Below are positions 21,801 to 33,200 of a stretch of DNA of 64,000 nucleotides, piece after piece. Source of the stretch: Symbiodinium natans (taxonomy: Eukaryota; Sar; Dinophyceae; Suessiales; Symbiodiniaceae); assembly GCA_905221605.1 (NCBI GenBank), contig CAJNDS010002296.1, positions 356,058 to 420,057 of the forward strand, in the 5' to 3' direction. The notes under the pieces are model-generated. The model did no database searches. It saw only the letters and a program-made list of their open reading frames with translations, and was not told the DNA's origin. Position 1 is the first letter of the stretch; each line of letters begins with the position of its first letter. Position numbers and translations under genes: made by a program.

Positions 21801-24800
21801 ACCCTAAACCATAAACCGCAAAGCCTAAACCCTAAACCCTCAACCCAAAACCCAAAACCCTAAACCCACGCCAACACCCCCCCACCAAGTCTTACGCTGG
21901 CCAGTCAAGTGGACCCGAAGCTCCAGATCGAGTACGCGGAATCCTGGCTCCAAGGGCGCTTCATGGGCACCGGCCTCAAAGGGTTTGGGATTAGGGTTTG
22001 GGGTTCAGGGTTTAGGGTTTAGGGTTTGGGGTTCAGGGTTTAGGGTTTAGGGTTTAGGGTTTAGGGTTCGGGGGTTTTAGGGGCTGTCAGGGGGCCTGAA
22101 TGGCTTGATGCTGCTGATCTGCTTCTCCTCCTGTGAGTTTAACTGTGTCTGCCGTGCTTTGTGTTTGTTCTTCGGCTCAGCAGTTGCTTTTATTGTGGGT
22201 TTTGAGGTTTCGTTGCTGATGTCGCTCCTGCAGTTTGCGCAACTGCAGGATGGCAAGCAACCCTACCATTTTCTTAGGACCCCCCAAAAAAAGCAAAACA
22301 AACAAAAGGTCAAGATGATGATCCCTATATCGCCCTGATAAGGAAGAATGTTTTCAAGTGTTCTTGTTGGCAAGGGTTCTGAATTTTTAAATGGTAGAAC
22401 TTGGGAGGTTCCCCCTTATATATACTAACAGTCCTGAATAGGGATTACAATCGGGGGTACGATAGTCCCAATTGCGGACGGTTAGTATAAGAGTGAACAT
22501 CCCAAAGTAGAACCCTGTAGCTACCTCGTCCTTGGGGGGTTTTGGGTTTAGGGCTTCTTTGTTGTTTCGGGCACGCTATGAAAGGTCGATACTGGTGGGC
22601 GTTGTTGTTTCCTAACATGTGTTAATACATATACATATAGACATATATATATGTATGTATACATGTTTGTGTTATGTGTGTTTATAGGTACAGCACCCTC
22701 TGCCGGCATTTTCAGGCGAGGAGTGGCAGAAGCAGCGGCAGGTCATTGCCAGCATTGCGCCAGGAGCCTAAGACCCTCCGCTTGAGCTTTCCAGCTGACT
22801 CCAGCTACCCCAGTTTGGGGTTTACGACAATAAGGGACCCCCAATATAGACCCCAGGGTCTAGGGTTATCGGTCTCAATGATGGGGCAGGGTGATCTCCG
22901 CATGAAGCCACCCACTGCTGGCATGGTGTCCTAGTAGCAAAGCCCGAAACCCCTAACCCAGAACCCGCAAAAGCCCTAAATCCGAAAGCCTAAACAGCTG
23001 GACCGAGGTACTGAAAGCAAATGCCCCACGGCACGGCGCCACACCATGTTTTCAGCTCGAATTAGTTTGCGATTGGTTTGCCTGTCCTTCTATTTTGCAG
23101 TCGGAGCGCCCACGTCGTCAAGTTAATCTTGCATGCAGTGTGCGACAACGTCGAACACTGGATCCTCACGTCTTTGCAGATGCACAGAAAAAAGAATTCA
23201 TGCGAAGCAGCGCAGACAGTGCGTCGTGCTGGCCCGCAAGCGACAGTGGTGAAGCAGTGGTCCATACCGGTTCTTCGTGGCTTCTTTGCGTTTCACCAAA
23301 GGTGAAGGGCCGTGTCGCACAGGTCCTCCTGAAAATCACTAGCATTTTGCCTTACTGTTAAGACAGATGGTCGTTTTGAGGAGTTTTCTTTAGGGTTTAG
23401 GGTCCAAGGTTCCAGGAGGCGCGGTGGGCAAGTGCTCTACTAGGCGCCTCATTCGATGCGACCTTTTTGTAGTGTTAGGTGCATGGCTGAGCTCGTGGCC
23501 TGCCAGAGGGTGCTTGCCAAGAGAATGCCGGACGAGTGGTCCCTACACCCCTGAGCTAGTCGACCCTAAAACAAAGAGCTCCAAGCCCTAAACCCTAAAT
23601 CCCAAACTTTATGAAAGCCAAAACTAGCATTAACTGTTCGTGTCCCAGTTTCACATGGAAGATAGGAGAACGTTTCACGCGCCGTCGATGGATGGTGTCA
23701 CGTAAAACTTGAGGACGGGCAGCTCCCTGTGCTGGGCTTAGTGTCTTAATTGGGCTTACAATTTGTGTTTTGGGGTTTAGGACTTATGGTTTACAATGGG
23801 GGGGGTTTAGGGCTATAGGGTATATATATATATGTATATATGTAGAATTACGTACATACATACATGCATGCATGCATACATACATACACAGATACACACC
23901 CGCATCCCCAACTATCAAACCCTACACCCTGTAGGGCTTAGGAGGGGGGGGGGGTTGAAACTTTGGATCACCGTACCTTCAGCAGTTCCATGCATTCCTC
24001 GAGGACCGTTCAGGTGGGTACCCCTTAGACCGTTCTTCTGGATAACCCTGAGAATCCTTACCCTAAACCCTGAACCCTTAGACCCCTACCCTGGAATTCA
24101 TCCACCCAAGGGCAGGCACCTAAACCCTTAACCCTAAACCCTTAGCCCTAAACCCTTCGCACGGATCCAGCCGGCATCTCCTGCCTCGCCTCCCACTTTC
24201 AGCACCTGATATCACAGAAGGGTTTCGGCTTCAGGGGCTAGGGGAATCCATGTACCCCAAAACGGCAAGTTGGCACTTCGTCCTAAATTGGGGCTGCGTA
24301 GCAACTACTCTAAAAAGGGCAAGTTAGCACTTCGTCCTAGAAGGGGACGAAGTAGTATTACTACTCTGGGGCCAGAGGTTCCCTACTTGCAAAGAATGCC
24401 TGTGTCCTGTAACCGTGCATCCTGGAGCCCTACGGTGCAGTTCTATACATTATGCCTCTTCTTGCGATCCCTGCTCTAGGGCGCCCGAAAAAGGGGCCAG
24501 AATTTACAGAGCTGGTTTAGGGTTTAGGGTTCAGGGTTCAGGGTTTAGGGTGTAGGGTTTAGGGTTTAGGGTAACTGCCCCTGGCAAAAAACTGCGCCAT
24601 GTCGGGCCAGCTCCATGCCTGGGCCAAGCGGAAGCTGCGCTGGGGACACCGAAGCCGCGAGTGCCGCCAGTGCCGCTGCAGCTGTGCGGCAGGCACTGGA
24701 AGGCCCGGCTCCTTTTTGGGGTTTATCGTGTTTAGGGTTCAGGGATTGGGGTTTAGGGCGTAGGGTTTAGGGCTTTCAAGATGTAGGTAGGCGATCAGAG

Positions 24801-26466
24801 GCCCCAAGAACGAAACAAAGGACCTCAAACCACAGAACTGACCTTGTAATTAGTTCCCTTCTCAGAACCCGAAACCCTGAACCTGAAACCCCAAGCCCCT
24901 AGACCCCTAACCCTGTTAAAGTTAACCCGAACCCCCTAGCCTAGACCCCCTTACCCTGTAAACCCTAGCCCCTATAAACCCTAAACCCTGAAAGCCTAGC
25001 AGTAGGAGGCTGTGCCTTCCCTGTCAAGGACTGCGGCCACGCGTCTCCAGGCAGGAACTGACCCTTGGAGACGTGAATACGTGGAGGTGGTTTAGGGTTT
25101 AGGGCTTAGGGTTTAGGGTTTAGGGTTTAAGGTTTAGGGTTTAGGGTTTAGGGTTCATGGCACTTATTAACCAAACATAAACTGTACTTATAGCCATCTT
25201 AGGGCACTTAAGGGGCTTATCAGCGGGTGAGAAGTACAGTTATATTTGGTTAAAAAGTACCAAGAACCTCCAAGTAGGGATCCCAACAGGGTATTTTGGT
25301 TTTAGGGATTCAAGGTTTTAGGGAGTAAGGGTTTTAGGTTTGAGGGCTTTAGGGCTCCAGGGTTTTAGGGTTTTGAGGGTTTCTGGGCTTTAGGGCTTAG
25401 GGCTCAAGGGTAGTAGAGTATTCAGGATTGCGGGTTTTTGGTCGGTATAAGGGTGACAAGGGGACCCAAAACCCCAAACGCCAAAAAGAGACCCCATTTT
25501 ATGGCACATCATGTTGCGCAGTGCTACACCCTAAACCCTAAACCCTAAACCCTAAACCCTAAACCCTAAACCCTAAACCCTAAACCCTAAACCCTAAACC
25601 CTAAACCCCCCAAAAAGGATGTGGGAGCTTGGCATCTCGAAGGAGATGGCTGTCGCGGCCCTGAAGGCCTCGGCCGACTCAGCCCAGCCATCAGACAGCC
25701 CTGCGACCCAGGCGGGCCCGACGTCCGTGTCCGTACCTCTGGGACCAAAACGGCTTGTGGGTTTGGGGTTTAGGGTTTAGGGTTGAGGGCTGAGGGTTGA
25801 GGGGGTTAGGGTTTAGGGGTCGGACCCAGAGTAGGCCCTCATTCCCTCTATGCTTAGGGCTTCGGCTCGCTTATAAAGCCCCTAAATCAAAAAGGCTACC
25901 TTTGGATACTCTTAGGTCTGGGGGCTGTACGGTACTGCGTTGACTTGTTGGATATTGTACATTTTCCTCATTTGGGTTTATAAGGGGCCCTATATGTAAA
26001 ATTTTGTCAAAGGGATGAAAGGCCGACCCCAGGGTCGTATAGGGCGCGTGATCCCAGATTTAAGGTTCATGTTGGCCCCAAGGTAGACTGCGTGGTGGCT
26101 GCTGACCTGGCAGACGGAGGGCGTGAGTTTCGCCTGGCACCCGCGCCTGCGGCAACCGCGCCAGAGCAGCCCTTGCATGCCGAGCGCGCGCACACGGAGA
26201 TGTATTCCGTCCGCCGCGCACGGGTGAGCAGCGAGGCGGCTGTGGCCTTGCAGTGGAAGGCCGACTTGGAGACCTGTTGGGAGGCCTTTTCCCGGCGGCT
26301 CCCTGCACAGCGGGCTCCCCTTGGGGCCCCCTTCGGGGCCCCACGGAGCCGCAGCCCTCCCCAGGGTGTGCGAGTTCCGCCAGTAGCCCCGCGAGCTGCG
26401 AGCGCGGTCATCGTCGACCTATCAGACTCAGGCGATGAAGAGTGCAGGCTCTTGAGGGATACTTAG
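18869..26466 (+). CDS. Multi-exon gene ending in UBA-like and SUMO-interacting segments
   Basis: A series of plus-strand exons separated by heptamer tracts: about 18869-18948, 19774-19850, 20883-20963, 21475-21536, 21905-21981, 22234-22277, 22688-22820, 23101-23301, 24598-24706, 25010-25086, 25617-25760 and the terminal exon 26087-26466. Only the last two carry recognisable features: a UBA-like helix pair starting MWELGISKEMAVAALKAS, and a C-terminal SUMO-interacting motif VIVDLS followed by acidic residues. A Cys-rich stretch (ECRQCRCSC) lies in the 24.6-kb exon. A role in ubiquitin/SUMO signalling is an inference. The exons may belong to more than one gene, because frames were not followed across every join. 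Confidence 0.45.
19774..19850 (+). CDS. Exon, unassigned
   Basis: After CCTGACAG or CCTCAG the frame reads LSKFNGFLESLAPKFRVALK, then AFNGP, ending against a GGGCTTAGGGTTTAGGG tract. C-strand heptamers stand directly upstream. Confidence 0.5.
20883..20963 (+). CDS. Exon, unassigned (Cys/Leu-rich helix)
   Basis: After a C-strand tract ending CTTCCGCAG the frame reads RPVALSCLCCALWHLDLEKC then AAQLLLT. A C-strand tract follows immediately. Confidence 0.5.
21078..21189 (+). mobile_element. Introner-like element, copy 2
   Basis: Head TAGCTGAATGAGTACACTTT and tail TTATGAACTCAGCAACTAAG, identical in form to copy 3 at 38413. The centre contains a poly-T/poly-G run. Confidence 0.75.
21905..21981 (+). 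CDS. Exon, unassigned
   Basis: After GGCCAG the frame reads QVDPKLQIEYAESWLQGRFM then GTGLKG with strong third-position GC. It runs into TTTGGGATTAGGG. A short acidic exon (DIDDVVEKLQEDARPA) lies upstream at 21475-21536. Confidence 0.5.
22403..22503. mobile_element. MITE-like hairpin family 1, copy 3
   Basis: Arms TTGGGAGGTTCCCCCTTATA and TAGTATAAGAGTGAACATCC. The left arm carries a two-base TA expansion. Confidence 0.75.
22688..22820 (+). CDS. Exon, unassigned
   Basis: After TTTATAG the longest frame reads YSTLCRHFQARSGRSSGRSL and ends SFPADSSYPS. A partial family 2 element follows at once (22813-22860). An alternative frame starting VQHPLPAFSGEEWQKQR stops after 29 codons. Confidence 0.4.
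23101..23301 (+). CDS. Exon, unassigned helical segment
   Basis: Good acceptor (TATTTTGCAG at 23100) and donor (AAAG/GTGAAG at 23302). The frame with best third-position GC reads SAHVVKLILHAVCDNVEHWI, then LTSLQMHRKK, and ends VLRGFFAFHQ. A second open frame across the same exon has lower codon bias. Confidence 0.55.
24264..24340 (+). repeat. Short direct repeat
   Basis: GGCAAGTTGGCACTTCGTCC at 24264 recurs as GGCAAGTTAGCACTTCGTCC at 24318, 54 bases apart. Confidence 0.8.
24598..25086 (+). CDS. Two exons with Cys-rich segments
   Basis: Exon about 24598-24706 reads GQLHAWAKRKLRWGHRSREC then RQCRCSCAAGTG, with very high third-position GC. Exon about 25010-25086 reads RRLCLPCQGLRPRVSRQELT then LGDVNTW. 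The C-x2-C-x-C-x-C and C-x2-C spacings might bind zinc, but no known finger family matches. Confidence 0.4.
25151..25272. mobile_element. Hairpin element family 4, copy 1
   Basis: Arms GGGTTCATGGCACTTATTAA and TTGGTTAAAAAGTACCAAGA (extending to AACCTCC) flank an internal ACTGTACTTATAG / GAAGTACAGTTATA pair. A longer relative is at 39714-39907. Confidence 0.75.
25617..25760 (+). CDS. UBA-like exon
   Basis: Frame opens MWELGISKEMAVAALKASAD, fitting the first two helices of a UBA/UBA-like fold (M-x-x-(M/L)-G-(F/I)...A-x-x-A-L-x-A). A low-complexity Ser/Pro tail and a GTTTGGGG heptamer-variant donor follow. Only two helices are visible, so the domain call is tentative. Confidence 0.45.
26087..26466 (+). 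CDS. Terminal exon with SUMO-interacting motif
   Basis: A long GC-rich open exon (126 codons) after AAGGTAG, ending at TAG 26464-26466. It has an Ala/Pro-rich start, a helical stretch (ALQWKADLETCWEAFSRRL), a Pro/Arg/Ser-rich linker, and near the C terminus VIVDLSDSGDEE: a hydrophobic core V-I-V-D-L followed by Ser and acidic residues, the canonical SIM pattern. SIMs bind SUMO non-covalently. Enzyme activity, if any, is not visible in this exon. Confidence 0.65.
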
Positions 26467-27277
26467 TCACTTAGTCCCCTCCCCCCCGAATGTTAGAGCA
26501 CACCTTGCAGTACATTGCAGGTACATATACCATGCTGAGAGTATTACAAGACTAGGGGACGGGATGGTGGCTCATACAAGATGGGGAGTGGTAAAAAAGG
26601 GGTGGAATAATTACTAAAAGTATTCCCTTAGGGTCCCTTTATAATCATACTACAATAACCCCCAAAACCATATTCTAGTTATTCAGGCCCCTGTATTCGG
26701 CCATCTCCGTCACGCTTTGCCCGCGCTTCGAGACGCAAGTGTCGTGGACGAAACAAATCACCTGCCGAGGCAGCCTGCAGATGCTCCGCGGATGACGCAA
26801 AAAGTAGGAAGATACCCCGAACCCTAAACCCTAGGCCCTTTTGGACCTTTGTAATCCGACCGTAATTGAGAAGTTGGCCTTTTTTGGTTCAGGGTACTCA
26901 GCAACTAGGGGATTGAAATTGAAAAGGGTGTGGGAAGCAGCATTCACGGCTCCTTTGGCGCCCTAAGCTAGCAGGGGCAGTTGCCTAAAATCACCTTAGG
27001 CTTTAGGGTTTAGGGTTTACGATGATCCACATACCTAGATTCTTGTGGAATAGGGTGTATGCTCCACCTTCAGGTAAGGTAGGCGTACTGCTAAACGGTA
27101 CCCTTCATACTTGAGCACCCCTGCCCCCTTATCCAAAAGAAAGGACGTAAACCCTAATCCCGAATTCTAAACCACCCTAAACCCTAAACCCCAAACCCCA
27201 AACCCCAAACCCTAAACCCTAAACTCCCTAAACCCCCTATACCCTAAACCCCTAAACTGCATGCGGTGGCGTTTCAG
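26467..27277. other. Intergenic: family 5 element, few heptamers
   Basis: Downstream of the SIM exon. Holds family 5 copy at 26602-26700, a partial match to the introner-like tail near 26900 (ACTCAGCAACTA), and CCCTAAA tracts at 27175-27260. No exon seen. Confidence 0.6.
26602..26700 (+). mobile_element. Dispersed element family 5, copy 1
   Basis: GGAATAATTACTAAAAGTAT near the left end and AACCCCCAAAACCATATTCT near the right. Reverse-complement relatives are at 32762-32859 and 33490-33600; fragments are at 18441 and 55918. Confidence 0.75.
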
Positions 27278-30200
27278 CCCAAGAACCAGAATCATTGGCC
27301 AAAGTGGGCGGGGCTCGTTTTCCAACCGATGCTGTGCCTCGGCTGACCGCTTTCGTGCTGCGGAAGCTTGACCCTAACCCCCAGGGGTTTAGGGTTTAGG
27401 GTTTAGGGTTTGGGGTTAAATCCTAAAGGTCCTAAACCTTATATGCCCTAAACCCTAAGCACTAAACCTTAAACCCTAAACCCTCAGCCCAAAACCCTAT
27501 CAATCCTAAATGTTGCCCTAAACCCTGCACCCTGCTCATTGGGTTTGGGGTTTGGGGTTTAGGGTTACCCCTCCAACACTATACTTCCAGCAGCCAAGCT
27601 ACTATGAGAGCGCTCTTTGCAGGGGGATTGGAGGCTTATGGGTTTAGGGTTTAAGGGTTTAGGGTTTCAATGCGCCCGCCATTTCCGCCTCTGGCCAAGG
27701 CCCTACTACTTGGTTATATTGCCACTGTCCACGCCTTAGATGCACAGAAGTCCAAGGCACATCAGCACGTTTGCTTGCGAGTTGAGGTGGATTTGCATTG
27801 CAATCCTGTTCCCACTGGCCAGAGTCTCAGCGTACCCAGCGCCTTTGGGCCACATAGAGAGTCCATGTGCAGTTGAAGAAGGCTTTCCTCCTGGCTACGG
27901 GATATTTGGCTCTTCAAGTGAGCGCAGACGGTTGTTGGTCGCAGAAAAGCAACACGCATGACCCGTTGCGCACAACCGCGAGGGAAGTGAAGGGTTTAGG
28001 GTTATAGAAGTCACATGGTACATAAGGATGGCGCGCGTGCGCCCTAAACCCTCTAACCCTCTCACCCCCTCACCCCCTAAACCCTAAACCCTAAACCTAA
28101 ACCCTAAACCCCATAACGGCCTAACCAGCTTCAGGTGCAGACGCTTCATTCCTTGCAGGAGGAGTCGCCCGAGAGAAAAGTGTGGCCAAAGACTTAGCGA
28201 CTTTGAGATGCTTCGGGTTTAGGGTTTAGCAGGGTTTAGGGTTTTTGGGGTTAGTAGCAGGGTTTTAGGGCGTATAGGCTTTTAAGATGTACCTCCTCCT
28301 TCGACAGTTCTCCTAAACCCGAAACCCGAAACCCGAAACCCTAAACCCTATACCCTATACTCTAAACCCTAAACCCTAAACCCTAAACCCTACACCCTTA
28401 ACCCTAAACCCTAAACCCTAAACCCTAAACCCTAAACCCTAAACCCTAAACCCTAAACCCTAAACCCTAACCCTAGACCCTATACCCAAAGCCCTAAAGC
28501 CTACTTGAATCCCGATCGGAGGCTGTTTTATTGGTGCCTCTACTGCGCAGCGCTTGGGCCTCGGATCCTGTAAGCACTGTAAGCACCGTCATGGTGTTGG
28601 CTTCAGGGCTTACAGGGGTTATCGGGTTTAGGGTTTAGGTCTCAGGGTTTAGGGGTCTTAGAGGATATTAAGCCTGAAGCCCTGAACTCACAGACCTATA
28701 ACCTTTGGGCTTCAGGGCTTAGAGGGCTTACATGGGTTTCGGGCTTATAGGGTTTAGGACTTCGGGTTTGGGGTTTGCAGGGTTAGACCCACAAATGCAG
28801 TCTCGGCGTCTCTGAAGTCTCCACGTTCGCTCCCCTGAGACCTATCGCCAAGGAGGCCCCAGAATGCTTTCGCGAACCTGAGACAGCAGTCATCGGTCAC
28901 TAAGATGTTGGCTCTCAGGTCATTCGCGCTGTACTGCTTCGAGTGGCTTGTTAGCATACCCTTCTACGCCGCTCCCTCGGTTTCGTTTTTCTTTGGGCTT
29001 GGGAGGGGGGGGGTTTGGGATGTTCCCCCTTAAACTAACAGTCCTTAATGAGAATACTCAAATCCCTACTAAGGACAGTATATGTATAAGGGGGAACATC
29101 CCAAACATCCCCAAAGGGAAACCGCAAGCAGCTTCCAGCAAGTGGTCTGACCGGATGCTCTCAGGTTATCTCTTTCTATGTGGACATCTACTACGAGACC
29201 CAACTTCTAGCATCAGCCCCAGCTCTCTCTGAAGAGGACCTTTTGGTTCTTAGTAGGGAATGAGGGAATGAGGTACCCTGTATAATGCCTTAAAGGGTAT
29301 ACACAGGGTGCCTCATCCCGTCATTCCCTGCTAAGAACCAGCCTAAGAATGACTTCTGGCAGCCCTTTGCACCTGAAGTCTCCCCGAGAGCAACCTGCTG
29401 AAGGTTGTTCTCTACCTCGTGCACCCGAAGTCCATGGGAATTCAGACAGTGCAGGAGTGACCAGGGTTTAGGGTTTAGGAACGGGTGTGCCGGTTCCCCT
29501 CTAAGCCCTCTCTGTCTCTGTGTGTGTGTGTGTTACATATATATATATATATATATGCTACCCCCCCCCCCGTAGCGCCTAGGTTTTACTTAAAAAAGAG
29601 TGTTTTTCGTAGGATTTACTAAAAAACGTGTTTTTTGAATCGCATGAACGGAATGGAGGATACTGCCCAACACATAGGCGACAGACGCAGCAAACAGTGC
29701 AACACAGCGTGTGACGGAATCATGTTACACGTGTTTTTGCTTCTGTGCTAGAAAAGACAGGCCTGTAATTAAACTTGTTCACACACTACATCAATTAAAA
29801 CATAATGCGTAATAGGGAACCTGACCTAGTGGCTTCACTTAAGCATTCATTGAATGAGCTAAAACATGTTCCTTCTTCTTTTCGTGAACAAGCACAGTAC
29901 TTAATTTAACTAAAGTTTTTCGTTTCTGGAAAATAACATACGTACAGTCTTTCCAACAGTTTGATTAGTCTTCTGAAGGTGTTTTTGCTTCTGTGCTAGA
30001 ACAGACAGGCCTGTAATTAAACTTGTCCATACACTACATTAATTAAAACATAATGCGTAATAGGGAACCTGACCTAATGGCTTCACTTAAGCATTCATTG
30101 AATGAGCTAAAACATGTTCCTTCTTCTTTTCGTGAACAAGCACAGTACTTAATTTAACTAAGGTTTTTCGTTTCTGGAAAATAACATACGTACAGTCTTT

Positions 30201-33200
30201 CCAACAGTTTGATTAGTCTTCTAAAGGGTTAAGTAAATAAATTGAGTTCGTAGACCAATAATTAACTAAAGGAATTCAATGAACTAAACTTACTAAGAAC
30301 AGTAACTACGGCCTTTTGTTTGCTGATATTGATGTAGTCAAAATCATTTCAATTGTGGATTTAGTTTACTTAAAGGTGAAGCAAATGAATGAAACTAATT
30401 AGTATACCCTTAACTAAACGAATTCGATAATTTAAATTAAACAAGCCACGATCCTTAACAACAATTCAATTGGTTCAGCCTGACTAGATTAATTACTTTA
30501 AACATACTTTAATAGGCCTTCCCAAGAAAAAAACTACATTTAGTTTCTTATTCTAAGAGGTAGATAGCATTCAACTAACTAAATGTCTATCCTTTTTTTA
30601 CTTCAACCTCAACCAGACAAAATGAATGACAGTTGTAAAGCAAATTAGATTAATTAAAGCCTACTTATCAGGAAACTTGACCTCGTCGCGTCATTTAGGC
30701 ATTACATCGATTAGATAAAATGTTACTTACATCACAGTTTTTAACAAATAGTTGAATTAGCTTTATTGCTGCTGAACTGTGCTCTCTGAACAAACAAAAA
30801 CCAATTCTGGAGGCCTATAATTACAAGGCAGGCCGTCACGAAAAGATTGGTTTTTTAGGGACAGTACAGCACTTTGGGGATCTGAAGGGTTGAAAGTGCT
30901 GTACTGTCCCTAACAAAGCAATCCCAGAAGCGGAAAACGCTGTACCGTCCCTAAAAAACCTAAAAAACCAATTCTGGGGACCTGTACAGGCAGCCCCTCT
31001 TCAAAAGATTGGTTTTTTAGGGACAGCACAGCACTTTCAGCACCTCAGGCCTTCAAAGTGCCGCACTGTCCCTAAAAAACCAATCCCAGAAGCAGAAAGT
31101 GCCGTACTGTCCCTAAAAAACCTAAAAAACCAATTCTGGAGACCTATACAGGTAGACAATCACGGAAAGATTGGTTTTTTAGGGACAGTACAGCACTTTC
31201 AGCACCTCAGGCCTTCAAAGTGCCGCACTGTCCCTAAAAAACCAATCCCAGAAGCAGAAAGTGCCGTACTGTCCCTAAAAAACCTGAAAAACCAATTCTG
31301 GAGGCCCTTACAGGTAGACAATCACGGAAAGATTGGTTTTTTAGGGACAGTACAGCACTTTCAGCACCTCAGGCCTTCAAAGTGCCGCACTGTCCCTAAA
31401 AGACCAATCCCAGAAGCAGAAAGTGCCGTACTGTCCCTAAAAAACCTAAAAAACCAATTCTGGAGGCCTATACAGGTAGACCCTCACGAAAAGATTGGTT
31501 TTTCAGGGACAGTACAGCACTTTCAGCACCTCAGGCCTTCAAAGTGCCGTACTGTCCCTAAAAAACCAATCTCTGGAAGAGGGCCTGTCTTGATAGGCCT
31601 CCAGAATTGGTTTTTTAGGTTTTTTAGGGACAGTACAGCACTTTCAGCTTCTGGGATTGGTTTTCTAGGGACAGTACAGCACTTTCACTCCTAAACCCTA
31701 AACCCTACAAGAGGCAAGTCATCTGAGGCCGGTACCTGAGACAGGGAAGAAAATGAGACCTAGGTACTTGGGGGGGGGGGGGTACCATATATATATATAT
31801 ATATATATATGGGATGTTGCCCTTGTAGTAACAGTCCCTAATCGGGATTATAGTACCCCCTATTCTATACCCAAATCAGGACTGTTAGTATAAGGGGGAA
31901 CATCCCAACACAAACGCACACACACACACACAGAGGGAGAGAGAGAGAGAGAGATGTATATATATATATATATGTATATACATACATCTATGATACATGC
32001 ATATTTTTGGCCTAGCGGCACGGGCTGCCCCGCCCACCCCGAAACCTTAAGCTTTGCATCTGGAGCATCAAGGAGCGGACATGTTTTAGTCGACGGGGTC
32101 GTAGGATGCAAACGGCTAATTTTCACGAGCCGGCTTGGGCACGGGCAGGAGGAAGCAGTGGGCGTTATTTGTTTTTGATAGGTCACAAAATGCAGGTGTT
32201 CACGAGGACTAGCAATAAAGAATGTTGAGAACATGACATCCCAATAAAAAAGAGCCCTTATCACGTAGTCTAGGTTGCATGATGTATGACAACAGAGAAA
32301 CGCAGCTGCTCGTGCGAGTTCTCAAAAGACCAAGCCTCAAGGCGCCGCCCAGTCCCCAAACCTGAACCCACTAAGCCTTCAACCAACCCTAAACCCGAAA
32401 ATCCTAAACCTAAACCCGTAAAGTTTAGGTTCAAGGCATAGTCAGGAACATGGTCAGAGTCCACCTGAAAGAGCTCCGCCCGAAAGCTTCAGGGTTGTTC
32501 CGTTTGCCCTCGGAGCCGCGCAGTTTCGGAGACACTTTATGCCACACGCAATGTAAGCTTAGAATCCGTCAGCGCTCAACCCTAGGGTTTCCGGTTTTGG
32601 GGCTGAGCGAGGAGTTTTTGGAGACAAAGAGCCACCTGGCCGGGAGCCGAGCCCCCTTTTGACGCCGAACCCCAAGGGGGGCATAAGGAGGTGTTTAGGG
32701 AAGGAGAGAGCCATGAAGTCGCGGCCAGGCTTGTCCCCTGCCAAGGCCATGGCGTAAATATAGGGGCCTTAATAATTAGAACATGGCGTTTGGGGGTTAC
32801 TATAGCACATTTATAAAGGGACCATAAGGGAATGCCATTCGTAGTTATTCCGACCCCTTTATTCGCTACGGTGTGGTCATCGAACTCATCTGCTGGAGTT
32901 CGGTGGTCCCAAGCCGCCTGAAGGCACTGAGGATTCATTTCGCCACCCAGCCAAACCTCACCACCAAGTCGCCATCTTTCCGCTTGCCACAGACCTGGCC
33001 AGGCGCATGTCGTCCGAATCCCTCCTTATCCCTAAACCCTAAACCCTAAACCCTAAACCCTAAACCCTAAACCCTAAACCCTAAACCCTAAACCCTAAAC
33101 CCCTCAATCCGTGGCCCAGATGGTGGAGAATGGCGCCGAGCTTGCCAAGGCTTGGGGGAGTCGTCGCACACAGCTACAACCGGAGTGTGGGAACCCTAAA

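Noticed and set aside
30845-31690. CRISPR-like array
   Set aside because: Units are 162 bases with internal long stems and no short repeat/unique spacer pattern; there are no cas genes and the genome is eukaryotic.
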